A stretch of DNA of 15,900 nt. Source: Gemmatimonadota bacterium. GTDB lineage: Bacteria; Latescibacterota; UBA2968; UBA8231. The DNA lies in NCBI GenBank assembly GCA_028875335.1, contig JAPPEF010000361.1, positions 1 to 15,900 of the forward strand. Direction: 5' to 3'. The notes below the pieces were generated by a model that had not been told where the DNA came from, did no database searches, and saw nothing but the letters and a program-made list of their open reading frames with translations. The position numbers were made by a program, and so were the translations under genes. Shown one piece after another: positions 1 through 8,377 of the stretch. The stretch's first letter is position 1; the number at the start of each line of letters is the position of its first letter.

Positions 1-42
1 GTCGAAGCGGGGGTTGGTCGAAGCTGGGGAGATGCAAAATGA
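1..42 (+). CDS. Possible C-terminal tail of an upstream gene (partial)
   Basis: Frame 1 is open from the window edge and ends in TGA at 40-42, encoding a 13-residue tail (VEAGVGRSWGDAK). The stop overlaps the ATG at 39-41 as ATGA, the usual arrangement of translationally coupled genes, which is the main support for this reading. Nothing about the protein's function can be said. The same 38 bases also read open in the frame of the next gene, so the tail is only a suggestion. Confidence 0.3.
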   Translation, partial: VEAGVGRSWGDAK

Positions 43-863
43 AGCTAGGGATTTTCCACAAGGTTTTTGAGCGGCCGACGTTGGAGGAGAGCCTCGATGG
101 GGTGCAGGCCGCTGGTTTGGAGGCCGTGCAACTCGATTTGACGGCTGCGGGTATTGATCCGGCGGCGCTGACGGACGCCGATTGCGAGCGCATCCGCGCT
201 GCCCACGCAACGCGCGGCATTGAGATCGCCGCGCTGTCGGGGACCTTTAACATCATCGATCCCGACTTGGAAAAGCGCCGCGCTGGGATGCAGTGGCTCG
301 CTGCGCTGGCCGCTGTAAGCGGCAGGTTGGGGACAGAACTGATCACTTCCTGCACGGGCACGCGCAACCCAGACTGGTTGTGGGGCGGCCATCCCGATAA
401 CAGCACGCCGGCTGCATGGGCTGAGATGGTTGCGGCCATGGGAGAAGCTGTGGAGATTGCCGAGGCACGGGGCGCGACTCTTGTCTTCGAGCCGGAGGTC
501 AACAATGTGGTGGATTCGGCGCAGAAGGCGCGGCGCTTGCTCGACGAGGTGCGATCCGAGCATTTGCAGGTGGTTATCGACGGAGCCAACCTATTCCACG
601 CTGGCCAGCTACCGAGGATGCGCGAGGTCTTAGACGAGGCGTTCGATCTGCTCGGGGATTCGATTAGGCTGGCTCACGCCAAGGACTTGGAGCAAGATGG
701 CGACGTCGGGCACCAAGCCGCAGGTACGGGGTTGCTCGACTACGATCATTACTTGGCGTGCTTGCGGCAGATAGGTTTTGACGGGTCGTTGATATTGCAC
801 AGTCTAGAGGAAGAGCAGGTGGCGACCTCAGCGGCTTTTGTGCGCGAGCGCATGAACACTTGA
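39..863 (+). CDS. Sugar phosphate isomerase/epimerase-like TIM-barrel protein
   Basis: A 274-aa protein of the xylose-isomerase-like TIM-barrel (AP endonuclease 2) superfamily, usually cytoplasmic, divalent-metal-dependent isomerases or epimerases of sugars, inosose or keto-sugars. The N-terminus (MKLGIFHKVF) is a typical first strand. Likely metal or acid/base residues are seen in order: Glu151/Glu153 in FEPEVN, Asp181 in VVIDGAN, His213 in LAHAKD, and a C-terminal Glu in LHSLEEE. Length matches the family. The start is supported by GGGGAG at 26-31, seven bases upstream. The stop abuts the following oxidoreductase gene, giving a two-gene unit often found in sugar or inositol catabolism. Family assignment is firm; substrate is unknown. 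Confidence 0.85.
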   Translation: MKLGIFHKVFERPTLEESLDGVQAAGLEAVQLDLTAAGIDPAALTDADCERIRAAHATRGIEIAALSGTFNIIDPDLEKRRAGMQWLAALAAVSGRLGTELITSCTGTRNPDWLWGGHPDNSTPAAWAEMVAAMGEAVEIAEARGATLVFEPEVNNVVDSAQKARRLLDEVRSEHLQVVIDGANLFHAGQLPRMREVLDEAFDLLGDSIRLAHAKDLEQDGDVGHQAAGTGLLDYDHYLACLRQIGFDGSLILHSLEEEQVATSAAFVRERMNT

Positions 864-877
864 GAAAGGAACGAAAG

Positions 878-1906
878 ATGTCTGAAGGCAAGTTGCGCGC
901 GGCTGTTATTGGTGCTGGCGTGGGTGGAGGGCACGGATACGCGTACGCCCGCGCCTCGGAATACGAATTCGCGGCGGTCTGCGACATAAACCCGGAGGTG
1001 TTGGCGCGCTTTTACGAGCGGGCTGAGATTGAGCGAGGATCCGTCGCTGAATACGCGGATTACCGCGAGATGTTGGCGCGGGAAAGCCTCGATGTGGTGA
1101 GCGTGGCCACCCCAGATCACCTCCACGCCGACCCGGTCTGCGATGCGGTGGACGCGGGCGTGCGCGGCATTTTCTGCGAGAAGCCGCTGGCGACCACTGC
1201 GGAGGACGCCGACCGCATCATCGACGCGCTCGCTCGCCACAATGCGGTGTTGTCGGTAGATCACACGCGCAGTTGGTTGCCTTCCTATCAGGCCGTGCGC
1301 ACGGCCATCCGCAGCGGCGAGATCGGCAGCTTGACGAGGATTGTGGCCCACTTAGGCGGTCGTCGCGCCATGCTCTTTCGCAATGGGACGCATTTGGTGG
1401 ATGCGGTGTGCTTTTTTGCGGACGCCGAGCCGGTGTGGGTGATCGCCGCGCACGAGCGCGGGTTTGAAGACTACGGCCCGGTGTACGACGGTCGGGGCGG
1501 CAGAGACCCGCAATTCGATCCCGGATCGACGATCATCGTGGAGTTTGCCAATGGGGTGCGCGGGTTGATCAATTGCGCCAAGCGGACGCCGCAGATGTTC
1601 GAACTGGACTTACAGGGCACGGACGGTCGCTTCTATATGACCGATCAACAGTGCATGGCTTGGAAGACCGATACCTCTGAGGGGACGCCCGAGGCGGTGT
1701 CGCCGCCGCCGGGCCGTGGATATGCCAGTCCGTTTGGCGCGAACTTGATTCCGGCTGTGCAGGAGCTAGCGCAGGCCATACAGGGTGAGGCGCGCAGCTC
1801 GTCGCCGGCTGAGCGCGGCCGGCATGTGTTGGAGATCATGGTAGCCGCGCTGCGGTCTCAGGTCGAGGGAAGTGCGAAGGTGGAATTGCCGCTGCCGAGG
1901 GGCTGA
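878..1906 (+). CDS. Gfo/Idh/MocA family NAD(P)-dependent oxidoreductase
   Basis: A 342-aa cytoplasmic oxidoreductase acting on sugars, inositols or similar polyols with NAD(P). The N-terminal Rossmann fold shows the glycine-rich loop IGAGVGGGHG (residues 11-20), then ATPDHLH (77-83) and the family's EKP motif at 101-103, whose Lys is the usual catalytic residue. The C-terminal alpha/beta domain carries GTHLVD (170-175) with a probable catalytic His172. The chosen start is ATG 878, preceded by GAGAAAGGA ending at 870. A TTG at 860 would add six residues but lies upstream of this ribosome site. The gene follows the TIM-barrel gene by 14 bases, so the two are probably cotranscribed and act in one pathway. 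No secretion signal is present. Substrate is not determinable. Confidence 0.9.
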   Translation: MSEGKLRAAVIGAGVGGGHGYAYARASEYEFAAVCDINPEVLARFYERAEIERGSVAEYADYREMLARESLDVVSVATPDHLHADPVCDAVDAGVRGIFCEKPLATTAEDADRIIDALARHNAVLSVDHTRSWLPSYQAVRTAIRSGEIGSLTRIVAHLGGRRAMLFRNGTHLVDAVCFFADAEPVWVIAAHERGFEDYGPVYDGRGGRDPQFDPGSTIIVEFANGVRGLINCAKRTPQMFELDLQGTDGRFYMTDQQCMAWKTDTSEGTPEAVSPPPGRGYASPFGANLIPAVQELAQAIQGEARSSSPAERGRHVLEIMVAALRSQVEGSAKVELPLPRG

Positions 1907-1949
1907 CGAACGCTATGAAACCTCGCAGTGAGAAACATAAAAACAAGAC

Positions 1950-2870
1950 ATGGAATATCGCCTGAAACGGGGAGAAAACGCGCCCGAAGGGGTGCGGCGG
2001 ATGGCCGCCGAACAGCTTGACAAGGCCCTTGAACACCTCGCGTGCCAGGACGGGAAACGAGACAAGCACATCCACGAGGCCCGCAAGGCCACCAAGCGCC
2101 TGCGGGCCTTGGTGCGTCTGGTCCGCCGCGAGCTAGGAGACGAGGTGTACGCCTTGGAAAACCAGTGCTATCGGGATGCCGGACAGCGGCTTTCGGAGCT
2201 GCGCGATGCCACGGTTCTGGTTGAGACCTTGGACCGCTTGATAGAATCTCTGGGCGAAGACGTGCCGAAGAGCCGGTTCGCCCGGGTACGGGCATGGCTG
2301 GTGGAGCGCCGCGACCAGGTCTATGGTCAAGCGGCCAGCAGTGATCGGGTCGCTCTGGAGGTGATCGCCGACCTCACACCGGCTCGCGAGCGCTTGGAGG
2401 ATTGGAATCTGCAGCGTCAGGGCTGGGGAGGGATCCGAGTGGGATTGCAGCGAATATACGCACGAGGTCGGCGCGACTTTGCCGCAGCCTACGCGCTGCC
2501 CAGCGACGAGGCATTCCACGACTGGCGCAAGCAGGCCAAGTACCTGTGGTACCATACCCAGATATTGGAGAATATCTGGCCGTCGGTTATACAGGCCCAG
2601 GCTGAGGAACTGGACCAGTTAGGGGAGTTGCTGGGCCAGGATCACGACCTAGCGGTATTGCGCACTACGGTTCTGGCTGAATTCCCTAGAGCTGGAGCCA
2701 CGGCCACACTGCGGGCCTTGGAAAGGCGGATTGACGAGGTGCGTGCCCGGATACAGGCTCGGGCACGTCCGCTGGCAGAGCGCATCTACTTGGAACGGCC
2801 GCGAGATTTTACCCGACGTCTGCGGGGTTATTGGCGGGTGTGGCAGGCGGAACAGTCCGCTGGACGCTGA
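1950..2870 (+). CDS. CHAD domain-containing protein
   Basis: A 306-aa protein made almost entirely of a CHAD domain, an all-helical fold with conserved His and basic residues that binds inorganic polyphosphate in characterised members. The first half shows HEARKATKRLR (residues 42-52), and the second repeats the signature as HDWRKQAKYLW (190-200) followed by LGQDHDLAVL (228-237). The N-terminus MEYRLKRGENAPEG is a typical CHAD start, which supports ATG 1950 although no strong ribosome site precedes it. There is no attached CYTH or triphosphatase domain, no signal peptide and no membrane segment. It sits alone between sugar-metabolism genes, so a direct role in that pathway is not evident. Family certain; function in this organism unknown. 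Confidence 0.9.
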   Translation: MEYRLKRGENAPEGVRRMAAEQLDKALEHLACQDGKRDKHIHEARKATKRLRALVRLVRRELGDEVYALENQCYRDAGQRLSELRDATVLVETLDRLIESLGEDVPKSRFARVRAWLVERRDQVYGQAASSDRVALEVIADLTPARERLEDWNLQRQGWGGIRVGLQRIYARGRRDFAAAYALPSDEAFHDWRKQAKYLWYHTQILENIWPSVIQAQAEELDQLGELLGQDHDLAVLRTTVLAEFPRAGATATLRALERRIDEVRARIQARARPLAERIYLERPRDFTRRLRGYWRVWQAEQSAGR

Positions 2871-2915
2871 GGGGATTGACACTACTCGCCATTTGACGAA
2901 AAAGGAGCTATTCCC

Positions 2916-4091
2916 ATGATCCATACGACTATGTGGACCTATCCCTGGGATGTGATCGACGAGGGAGTGGATCGCGTCATCGGCTTCCTCAAAGAAGAGG
3001 TCGGACTGGATGCGATCAGCCTATCCACGGTCTATCACACCTACGATGAGCTACGCACTCACATGCCCGGCAAAAAGCTCTTTTCTGGGTACGAGGATGC
3101 CATCTATTTCCAGCCCCAGAGCGAGCTGTACCAGGGCACCAAGATCAAGCCGCACGTGCATCCTATGGCCAAGGAACAAGATCCAGTGCGGATCATCGCC
3201 GAGGCCTGCCACGCGCGCGATTTGGAATTGATTTCGTGGACTGTGCCCCTGCACAACCACTACATGGCTAGGCAACAGCCAGACTGCGCTCTGCTCGGTG
3301 TGTTCGGGGACCGCTATCCGGGTTGTCTGTGTCCGGCCAATCCCGAGGTGCGGGAGTACGTACGAGGCTTGAGCTTGGACTTGGCCACCAACTGCGGTGT
3401 GCAGATGATCGAGTACGAGTCCCTCCACTACATGAGCTTTGGCATGTTTCGCAACCACGCCAAGGTGGGGGTTGAACTCGGAGCGGTGGGCTCGCTGTTG
3501 ATGTCGCTGTGCTTTTGCGATGGGTGTACGCAGCGGGCCGTGGACAGGGGTATGGATGTGGGGGAGTTGAAGAATCAGGTGGAAAAGTGGCTATTGGACA
3601 TCTTTGAGGAGGGGCCGCCGGAGCGCAGCGTGGAGGAATTCGTCGCCGACGAGCCTTTGGTGCACGAGTATATAAAGATGCGTGCGGACACTGTGACGTC
3701 GCTGGCCGCGGAGGTAAAAGAGGCCGTGAAAATGCCCGTTTCTTTTTTGTACATGGGCAACTATTACAACAACGGCATTGACCGCAAACCTATCGAAAAG
3801 ATCGTCGATTGGATCAATGTCCTGTGCTACAGCGGCTCGCCGGAGGAGGCCAGCCAAAGGGCGCAGGAGACCCTAGCCGGCATGGACGATCCGTCTATGT
3901 TGATCTGCGGCCTGAACGGTCACAAGCCCATAGACAGCGCCGAACAGATGCGAGACATCATCGCTGCGATTTACGAAACGGGCGCGCGCCGATTCTCGTA
4001 TTACAATTACGGCATGATTTCCCGGCGCAATCTCAGGTGGATTGCCGAGGCCATTGCCGCGGTGCGCGCGCTTGATGCAGATGCAGGGTGA
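2916..4091 (+). CDS. Uncharacterised protein, probable glycoside-hydrolase-like TIM barrel
   Basis: A 391-aa soluble protein with no signal peptide. I do not recognise a named family, but the pattern resembles hypothetical glycosyl-hydrolase-type TIM barrels. Acidic and aromatic residues lie at strand ends: SWTVPLHNHY (107-116), MIEYESLHY (164-172, Glu167 or Glu169 as candidate catalytic acids) and VLCYSGSPEE (302-311). A CFCDGC cluster (199-204) has three cysteines spaced as in a metal or structural site seen in some such barrels. The C-terminal part (RRFSYYNYGMISRRNL) looks like a final barrel strand and helix. The start is well supported by AAAGGAG at 2901-2907, eight bases from ATG. It is the last gene of the rightward block and converges on PQQ dehydrogenase A with a 16-bp gap. 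A carbohydrate-related role is inference from fold impression and neighbours. Confidence 0.7.
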   Translation: MIHTTMWTYPWDVIDEGVDRVIGFLKEEVGLDAISLSTVYHTYDELRTHMPGKKLFSGYEDAIYFQPQSELYQGTKIKPHVHPMAKEQDPVRIIAEACHARDLELISWTVPLHNHYMARQQPDCALLGVFGDRYPGCLCPANPEVREYVRGLSLDLATNCGVQMIEYESLHYMSFGMFRNHAKVGVELGAVGSLLMSLCFCDGCTQRAVDRGMDVGELKNQVEKWLLDIFEEGPPERSVEEFVADEPLVHEYIKMRADTVTSLAAEVKEAVKMPVSFLYMGNYYNNGIDRKPIEKIVDWINVLCYSGSPEEASQRAQETLAGMDDPSMLICGLNGHKPIDSAEQMRDIIAAIYETGARRFSYYNYGMISRRNLRWIAEAIAAVRALDADAG

Positions 4092-4107
4092 GGTCGCAGC
4101 GTAGCCT

Positions 4108-6000
4108 TCACTCCGGCAACGCCAGCGCCACTAGCTGCGGCACCCCGCGGTCGTCATTGATTGGAAATACGATATACTGACGCCCGTCGGCCATATAGCT
4201 GATGGGACTGCCGTTAGGACGGCCGGGAAATTCCATCTCGGCCAGCACTGCGCCCGTATCTAGATCGAAGGCGCGCAGATAGGGCCCTTGCTCGACGAAG
4301 TTATAGTCGCTGAGGTCGCCCCACCAATCGGGCTGCTGCGAGACCACTACTAGCACAGTCTCGGTGGCGAGTATAAAGTTGTAGTGGAACCAGCCCATAG
4401 CGGGCAGGTCGAGGTCGCGCAGGGCCCTGTGGTTGACGGGGCCTTGGCCTACCGGGCTCATCCAAACGTGCTCGCCGGTGTCCAAGTCGATGGCAGTGAT
4501 CCGGCCGTAGGGGGGCTTGGTCAGTGGTAGGCCATTGACGTATTCGGCACTCCCCTTGAAAGATGCGTAGGCCGAAAAGGCGCGCGGATTCCTCACCTTT
4601 TCCAGCCACACGATATCGGCGTCGGTGCGCGAAGGCACGTAGAGCACGTTCTTCTTTGGTAGCAGGGCCGCGCCGCTCCAATCCGAGCCACCCAAACCCC
4701 CAGGCAATACCAGCGTGCCCTTTTCGCTGGGCGGGCTAAACAGTGGGCCGTGATCGTATTTTTCGAGAATCTCCAGCGCCCTTTTTCTTAGCTCGGGCGT
4801 AAAGTCGATCAGGTCGTCTTCCTGCAGCCCTTGGCGGTCGTAGGGCGCGGGCTTGCTGGGAAAGGGCTGGGTCGGCCAGCTTTGCTCGCCCAGAGTTTTT
4901 GACTGGGGCACTTCGCGCTCGTTGATCGGCCAGACAGGTTCACCCGTCGTGCGGTCGAGCACATAGCAAAAGGCCTGTTTGCTTACTAGGGCTAGGGCCT
5001 TGATTGCTTTGCCTTCTACTTCTATATCGGCCAGTACTGGCGGTGCTGGCGGGTCGTAGTTCCACAGGCCGTGGTGGATGAGCTGGTAGTGCCAGACGCG
5101 CTCGCCGGTTGTCGCCTTGAGGCAGACCAGCGTCTGGCTGAAGAGATTGGCACCGGGGCGCTCGCCGCCGTAGTGGTTGTGGGTGGTGCTGCTGACGGGC
5201 AGGTACACGTAGCCTAGCTCGTCATCGGCGCTCATCGCGGACCACACATTGGCTTGGCCAAAGGTCTGCCACGCGTCGTTTCCCCAGGTGTCATTGCCGT
5301 GTTCGCCCTCCTGCGGCACTGTCTGGAAGACCCACACCTGTTCGCCGGTGTGGGCGTCGAAGCCGCGCACGTCGCCGGGGGTGGAGTAGTTGGCGGGCGA
5401 TTCGCCGTGCCAATCGACGATGGCGGAACCCACTACTACTACATTGCGGCAGACGATAGGTGCCGAGGTGACGCAGTAGCGCTTGCGGTCGATCTCGCGG
5501 CGCAGTCCCTTGCCTAGATCAGCGAAGCCGCCCTCGCCGAATTCTGGGTCGGGCTGGCCGGTCTCGACGTCGATTGAGTAGAGGCGGTCGGTGGAGGTGG
5601 CGTAGAAGATGCGCTTCTTGTCGCCGCTTTGCCAGTAGGCAATACCGCGCAGAATGCCCGTAAAACCTTCGTAGTTTTCCCATACTTTCGGATCAAAGGT
5701 CCACAGCTCCTCGCCGCTCGTCGGATCGACGGCGCTGAGGATGTTGAAAGGCGATCCGTAGTAGAGCACGCCATCGACCATTAGGGGGGTGCCCTTGTTG
5801 GTACCGGTCCACATATAATGACGCTCGGCGATTTCCTTGTCGGGGACCGTGTAGCGCCAAACCTCCTGCAACTGGGCGAAGTTGCCGCCGTCAATCTGCG
5901 ACAGCGGCGCGTATTTGCTGCTCTTGGCGTCGGCCGCGTAATAGGGCCATTCCTCGCCTTGGGAGGCAACAGCGATAAGGATCAATAATGTGTGGACTAA
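4108..6000 (-). repeat. Duplicated PQQ dehydrogenase unit, copy A (partner 6485-8377)
   Basis: The coding sequences of the two PQQ dehydrogenases are collinear at a constant offset of 2377 bases, with no indel over about 630 codons. A hand count of the mature proteins gives about 93 differences in about 616 residues. Homology fades just upstream of codon 2 of copy A. Past the stop codon there is only a trace of similarity (GCAGGGTGAGGT at 4083-4094 against GCAGAGTGAGGT at 6459-6470). The GYD gene lies between the copies and is not itself duplicated here. Confidence 0.85.
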
Positions 6001-6003
6001 CAA
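4108..6003 (-). CDS. PQQ-dependent beta-propeller dehydrogenase A (quinoprotein glucose dehydrogenase-like)
   Basis: A 631-aa quinoprotein, predicted periplasmic, oxidising a sugar or alcohol with PQQ and passing electrons to the respiratory chain. Residues 1-16 form a short signal peptide (LLILIAVASQG). The propeller opens with YYAADAKSSKYAPLSQI (21-37), and repeated Trp-docking strands follow (EELWTFDP, EQVWVFQ, ERVWHYQ, EPVWPI, EHVWMSP). The active-site region reads HHGLWNYDPPAPP (310-322), with SKQAFCYVLDR (341-351) carrying the conserved Lys. There is no CxxCH, so no cytochrome c domain, and no five-helix membrane anchor as in Gcd. The start is a TTG with no clear ribosome site, 15 bases after the GYD gene's stop and in the same frame. 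It is a near-duplicate of dehydrogenase B (about 85% by hand count). Family firm; substrate unknown. Confidence 0.88.
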   Translation of the reverse strand: MLVHTLLILIAVASQGEEWPYYAADAKSSKYAPLSQIDGGNFAQLQEVWRYTVPDKEIAERHYMWTGTNKGTPLMVDGVLYYGSPFNILSAVDPTSGEELWTFDPKVWENYEGFTGILRGIAYWQSGDKKRIFYATSTDRLYSIDVETGQPDPEFGEGGFADLGKGLRREIDRKRYCVTSAPIVCRNVVVVGSAIVDWHGESPANYSTPGDVRGFDAHTGEQVWVFQTVPQEGEHGNDTWGNDAWQTFGQANVWSAMSADDELGYVYLPVSSTTHNHYGGERPGANLFSQTLVCLKATTGERVWHYQLIHHGLWNYDPPAPPVLADIEVEGKAIKALALVSKQAFCYVLDRTTGEPVWPINEREVPQSKTLGEQSWPTQPFPSKPAPYDRQGLQEDDLIDFTPELRKRALEILEKYDHGPLFSPPSEKGTLVLPGGLGGSDWSGAALLPKKNVLYVPSRTDADIVWLEKVRNPRAFSAYASFKGSAEYVNGLPLTKPPYGRITAIDLDTGEHVWMSPVGQGPVNHRALRDLDLPAMGWFHYNFILATETVLVVVSQQPDWWGDLSDYNFVEQGPYLRAFDLDTGAVLAEMEFPGRPNGSPISYMADGRQYIVFPINDDRGVPQLVALALPE

Positions 6004-6018
6004 GGGATGGTCGGCGTA

Positions 6019-6339
6019 TCAAGATCCCGGGGGCCGGTAGGGGACGCTTTTGCCGATGGCTTCGTCTATGGTTTCCGGCGTGACCAGTACGGTAACGCTA
6101 ATGTCGAGCGCGCCGGCGTTGCCGATGACCATGGACACGGCTGCGGCCGTTGCGTCGTCGGGAAGATCGGCAATTATGTAGAGGTCCGGTTCTCCGAAGG
6201 CGTAGTAAAGCACTTCCACACTGCCACCCATTCCCTCAATGGTCTGAGTTAATGCCTCCCGCCGCCGCGAGCCGCCTTCCTTCAGCAAACCGGCAAGCCC
6301 GGCCTGCGTGTACGTTGAGCGAAACATATACTTGCCCAT
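6019..6339 (-). CDS. GYD-domain protein (small ferredoxin-like alpha/beta fold)
   Basis: A 106-aa protein of the GYD family, small dimeric alpha/beta-barrel-like proteins usually of unknown role. It starts MGKYMFRSTYTQAG; the diagnostic segment is YYAFGEPDLYIIADLPDD (residues 45-62), where FGEPD stands for the family's FGxYD pattern, followed by SVTVLVTPETIDEA. Length is typical. ATG 6339 is preceded on the minus strand by AAAGGATGGAAG. It lies between the two PQQ dehydrogenases, reads in the same direction and stops 15 bases before dehydrogenase A, so coexpression is likely. It has no signal peptide, unlike the dehydrogenases, so direct contact in the periplasm is unlikely. No enzymatic function should be assumed. 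Confidence 0.8.
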   Translation of the reverse strand: MGKYMFRSTYTQAGLAGLLKEGGSRRREALTQTIEGMGGSVEVLYYAFGEPDLYIIADLPDDATAAAVSMVIGNAGALDISVTVLVTPETIDEAIGKSVPYRPPGS

Positions 6340-6392
6340 TAGCTTCCATCCTTTCTATTGAAAAGTGGACTAGGGATGTAAATGGCTATTCA

Positions 6393-6421
6393 ACGGTACA
6401 CACCATTGGAACTTGGGTCAA
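6393..6421 (-). promoter_or_regulatory. Weak candidate promoter upstream of the GYD gene
   Basis: Within the 145-bp gap between dehydrogenase B and the GYD gene, the minus strand carries TTGACC (6416-6421), a 17-base spacer and TACCGT (6393-6398). The -35 is good, but the -10 matches only at its first two and last positions. If real it would allow GYD and dehydrogenase A to be transcribed separately from the genes upstream. Nothing else stands out in the gap. Confidence 0.25.
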
Positions 6422-6484
6422 ACTAAAACGATGACCGTTTGCCTTGTCCTGTGCTACGGCAGAGTGAGGTAGCTAGAGCAGCCT

Positions 6485-8377
6485 TCACTCCGGCAACGCC
6501 AGCGCCAAAAGCTGCGGCACCCACTCGTCGTCATTGATTGGGAATACGATATACTGACGCCCGTCGGCCATATAGCTGATGGGACTGCCGTTGGGCTGGC
6601 CGGGAAATTCCATCTCGGCCAGCACCGCGCCTGTATTTAGGTCGAAGGCCCGCAGGTAAGGCCCATGCTCGACAAAGGCGTCGCCGCTGACGTCTCCCCA
6701 CCATTCGGGCCGTTGCGAGACCACCACTAGCACGGTCTCGGTGGCGAGTACGTAGTTGTAGTGAAACCATCCCATAGCGGGCAGGTCGAGGTCGCGCAGG
6801 GCCTTGTGGTTGATTGGTCCTTGGCCCACCGGACTCATCCAGACGTGCTCGCCAGTGTCCAAGTCGATGGCGGTGATCCGGCCGTAGGGGGGCTTAGTCA
6901 GCGGTAGGCCATCGACGTATTCGGAGTCGTCCTTGAAAAAGGCGTAATCCGAAAAGGTGCGCAGGCCCTCCACCTTTTCCAGCCGCACGATGTCGGGACG
7001 GGTGCGCGAAGGCACGTAGAGCACGTTCTTTTTTGGTAGCAATGCCGCTCCGCTCCAATCTGAGCCGCCCAAGCCCCCAGGCAATACCAGTGTGCCCTTT
7101 TCGCTAGGTGGAGTGAATAGCGGGCCGTGATCGTATTTTTCGAGAATCGCCAGCGCCTTTTCCCGCAGCTCGGGCGTAAAGTCGATCAGATCGTCTTCCT
7201 GCAGCCCCTGGCGGTCGTAGGGAGCAGGCTTGCTGGGGAAGGGCTGGGTCGGCCAGCTTTGCTCTCCCGGAGTTTTTGACTGGGGTACCTCGCGTTCTTT
7301 GATCGGCCAGACCGGCTCGCCCGTCGTGCGGTCGAGTACATAGCAAAAGGCCTGTTTGCTCACTAGGGCTAGGGCTTTGATCGCTTTTCCTTGTACTTCT
7401 ATATCAGCCAAGACTGGCGGTGCTGGCGGGTCGTAGTTCCACAGGCCGTGGTGGATGAACTGGTAGTGCCAGACGCGCTCGCCAGTTGCCGCCTTGAGGC
7501 AGACCAGTGTCTGGCTGAAGAGATTGGCACCGGGGCGCTCGCCGCCGTAGTGGTTGTGGGTGGTACTGCTGACGGGCAGGTACACGTAGCCCAGCTCGTC
7601 GTCGGCGCTCATCGCGGCCCACACATTGGCTTGGCCATAAGTCTGATAGGCGTCGTTTTCCCACGTGTCGTTGCCGTACTCGCCCTCCTGCGGCACCGTC
7701 TGGAAGGCCCACACTTGTTCGCCGGTGTGGGCGTCAAAGCCGCGCACGTCGCCGGGGGTGGAGTATTTGGCAGGAGGCCGGTCGTGCCAGTCGGTAATGC
7801 CGGAACCGACTACCACTACGTCGCGGCAGATGATCGGTGGTGAGGTGATGCAGTAGCGGCTGCGGTCGATGCGGCGGCGCAGCCCCTTGCCTAGATCGAC
7901 GAAGCCGCCCGCGCCGAACTCTGGGTCGGGCTGGCCAGTCTCGATGTCGATTGAGTAGAGGCGGTCGGAAGCAGTGCCGTAGAAGATGCGCTTCTTGTCG
8001 CCGCTTTCCCAGTAGGCGATGCCGCGCGCAAAGCCCCAAAAATCGCCCCGATCCTTCCACGACTGCGGATCAAAGGTCCATAGCTCTTTGCCGCTTATCG
8101 GGTCGATAGCGCAGAGGACGTTGAACGGCGACCCGTAGTAGAGCACGCCGTCGATGACCAGCGGAGTGCCCTTGTTCGACCGGGTCCAGATATCCTCGGC
8201 CGCGGCGATTGCGCTGTCCGGGACTGTGAAGCGCCAAACTTCCTGCAAACGGGCGAAGTTGTCGCCGTCAATTTGCGACAGGGGTGCGTATTTGCTGCTC
8301 TTGGCGTCGGCCGCGTAATAGGGCCATTCTCTACCCTGAACTGCGCCGGCGATAAGGATCAATAACACGCAGACTAA
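6485..8377 (-). repeat. Duplicated PQQ dehydrogenase unit, copy B (partner 4108-6000)
   Basis: This is the second member of the direct repeat. Some stretches are nearly identical in DNA: 7480-7650 against 5103-5273 has about eight mismatches by eye. Other patches differ at most residues, especially around 6940-7010, 8020-8075 and 8180-8225. Confidence 0.85.

Noticed and set aside
1..25. Direct repeat GTCGAAGC at 1-8 and 18-25
   Set aside because: Two short copies only, in probable coding sequence; no array or third copy.
860..877. TTG start for the Gfo/Idh/MocA gene
   Set aside because: The added residues (MRKERK) are encoded by the ribosome binding region GAGAAAGGA; ATG 878 has proper spacing and fits the family N-terminus.
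749..1351. 200-codon minus-strand ORF over the Gfo/Idh/MocA gene
   Set aside because: It lies opposite a well-recognised gene and shows no domain.
1915..1965. 16-codon ORF overlapping the CHAD start
   Set aside because: Its ribosome site is poorly spaced and the CHAD frame already gives a canonical N-terminus; a leader peptide cannot be supported.
2876..2881. TTGACA before the 391-aa gene
   Set aside because: No -10 element at 16-18 bases; the position is A-rich ribosome-site sequence.
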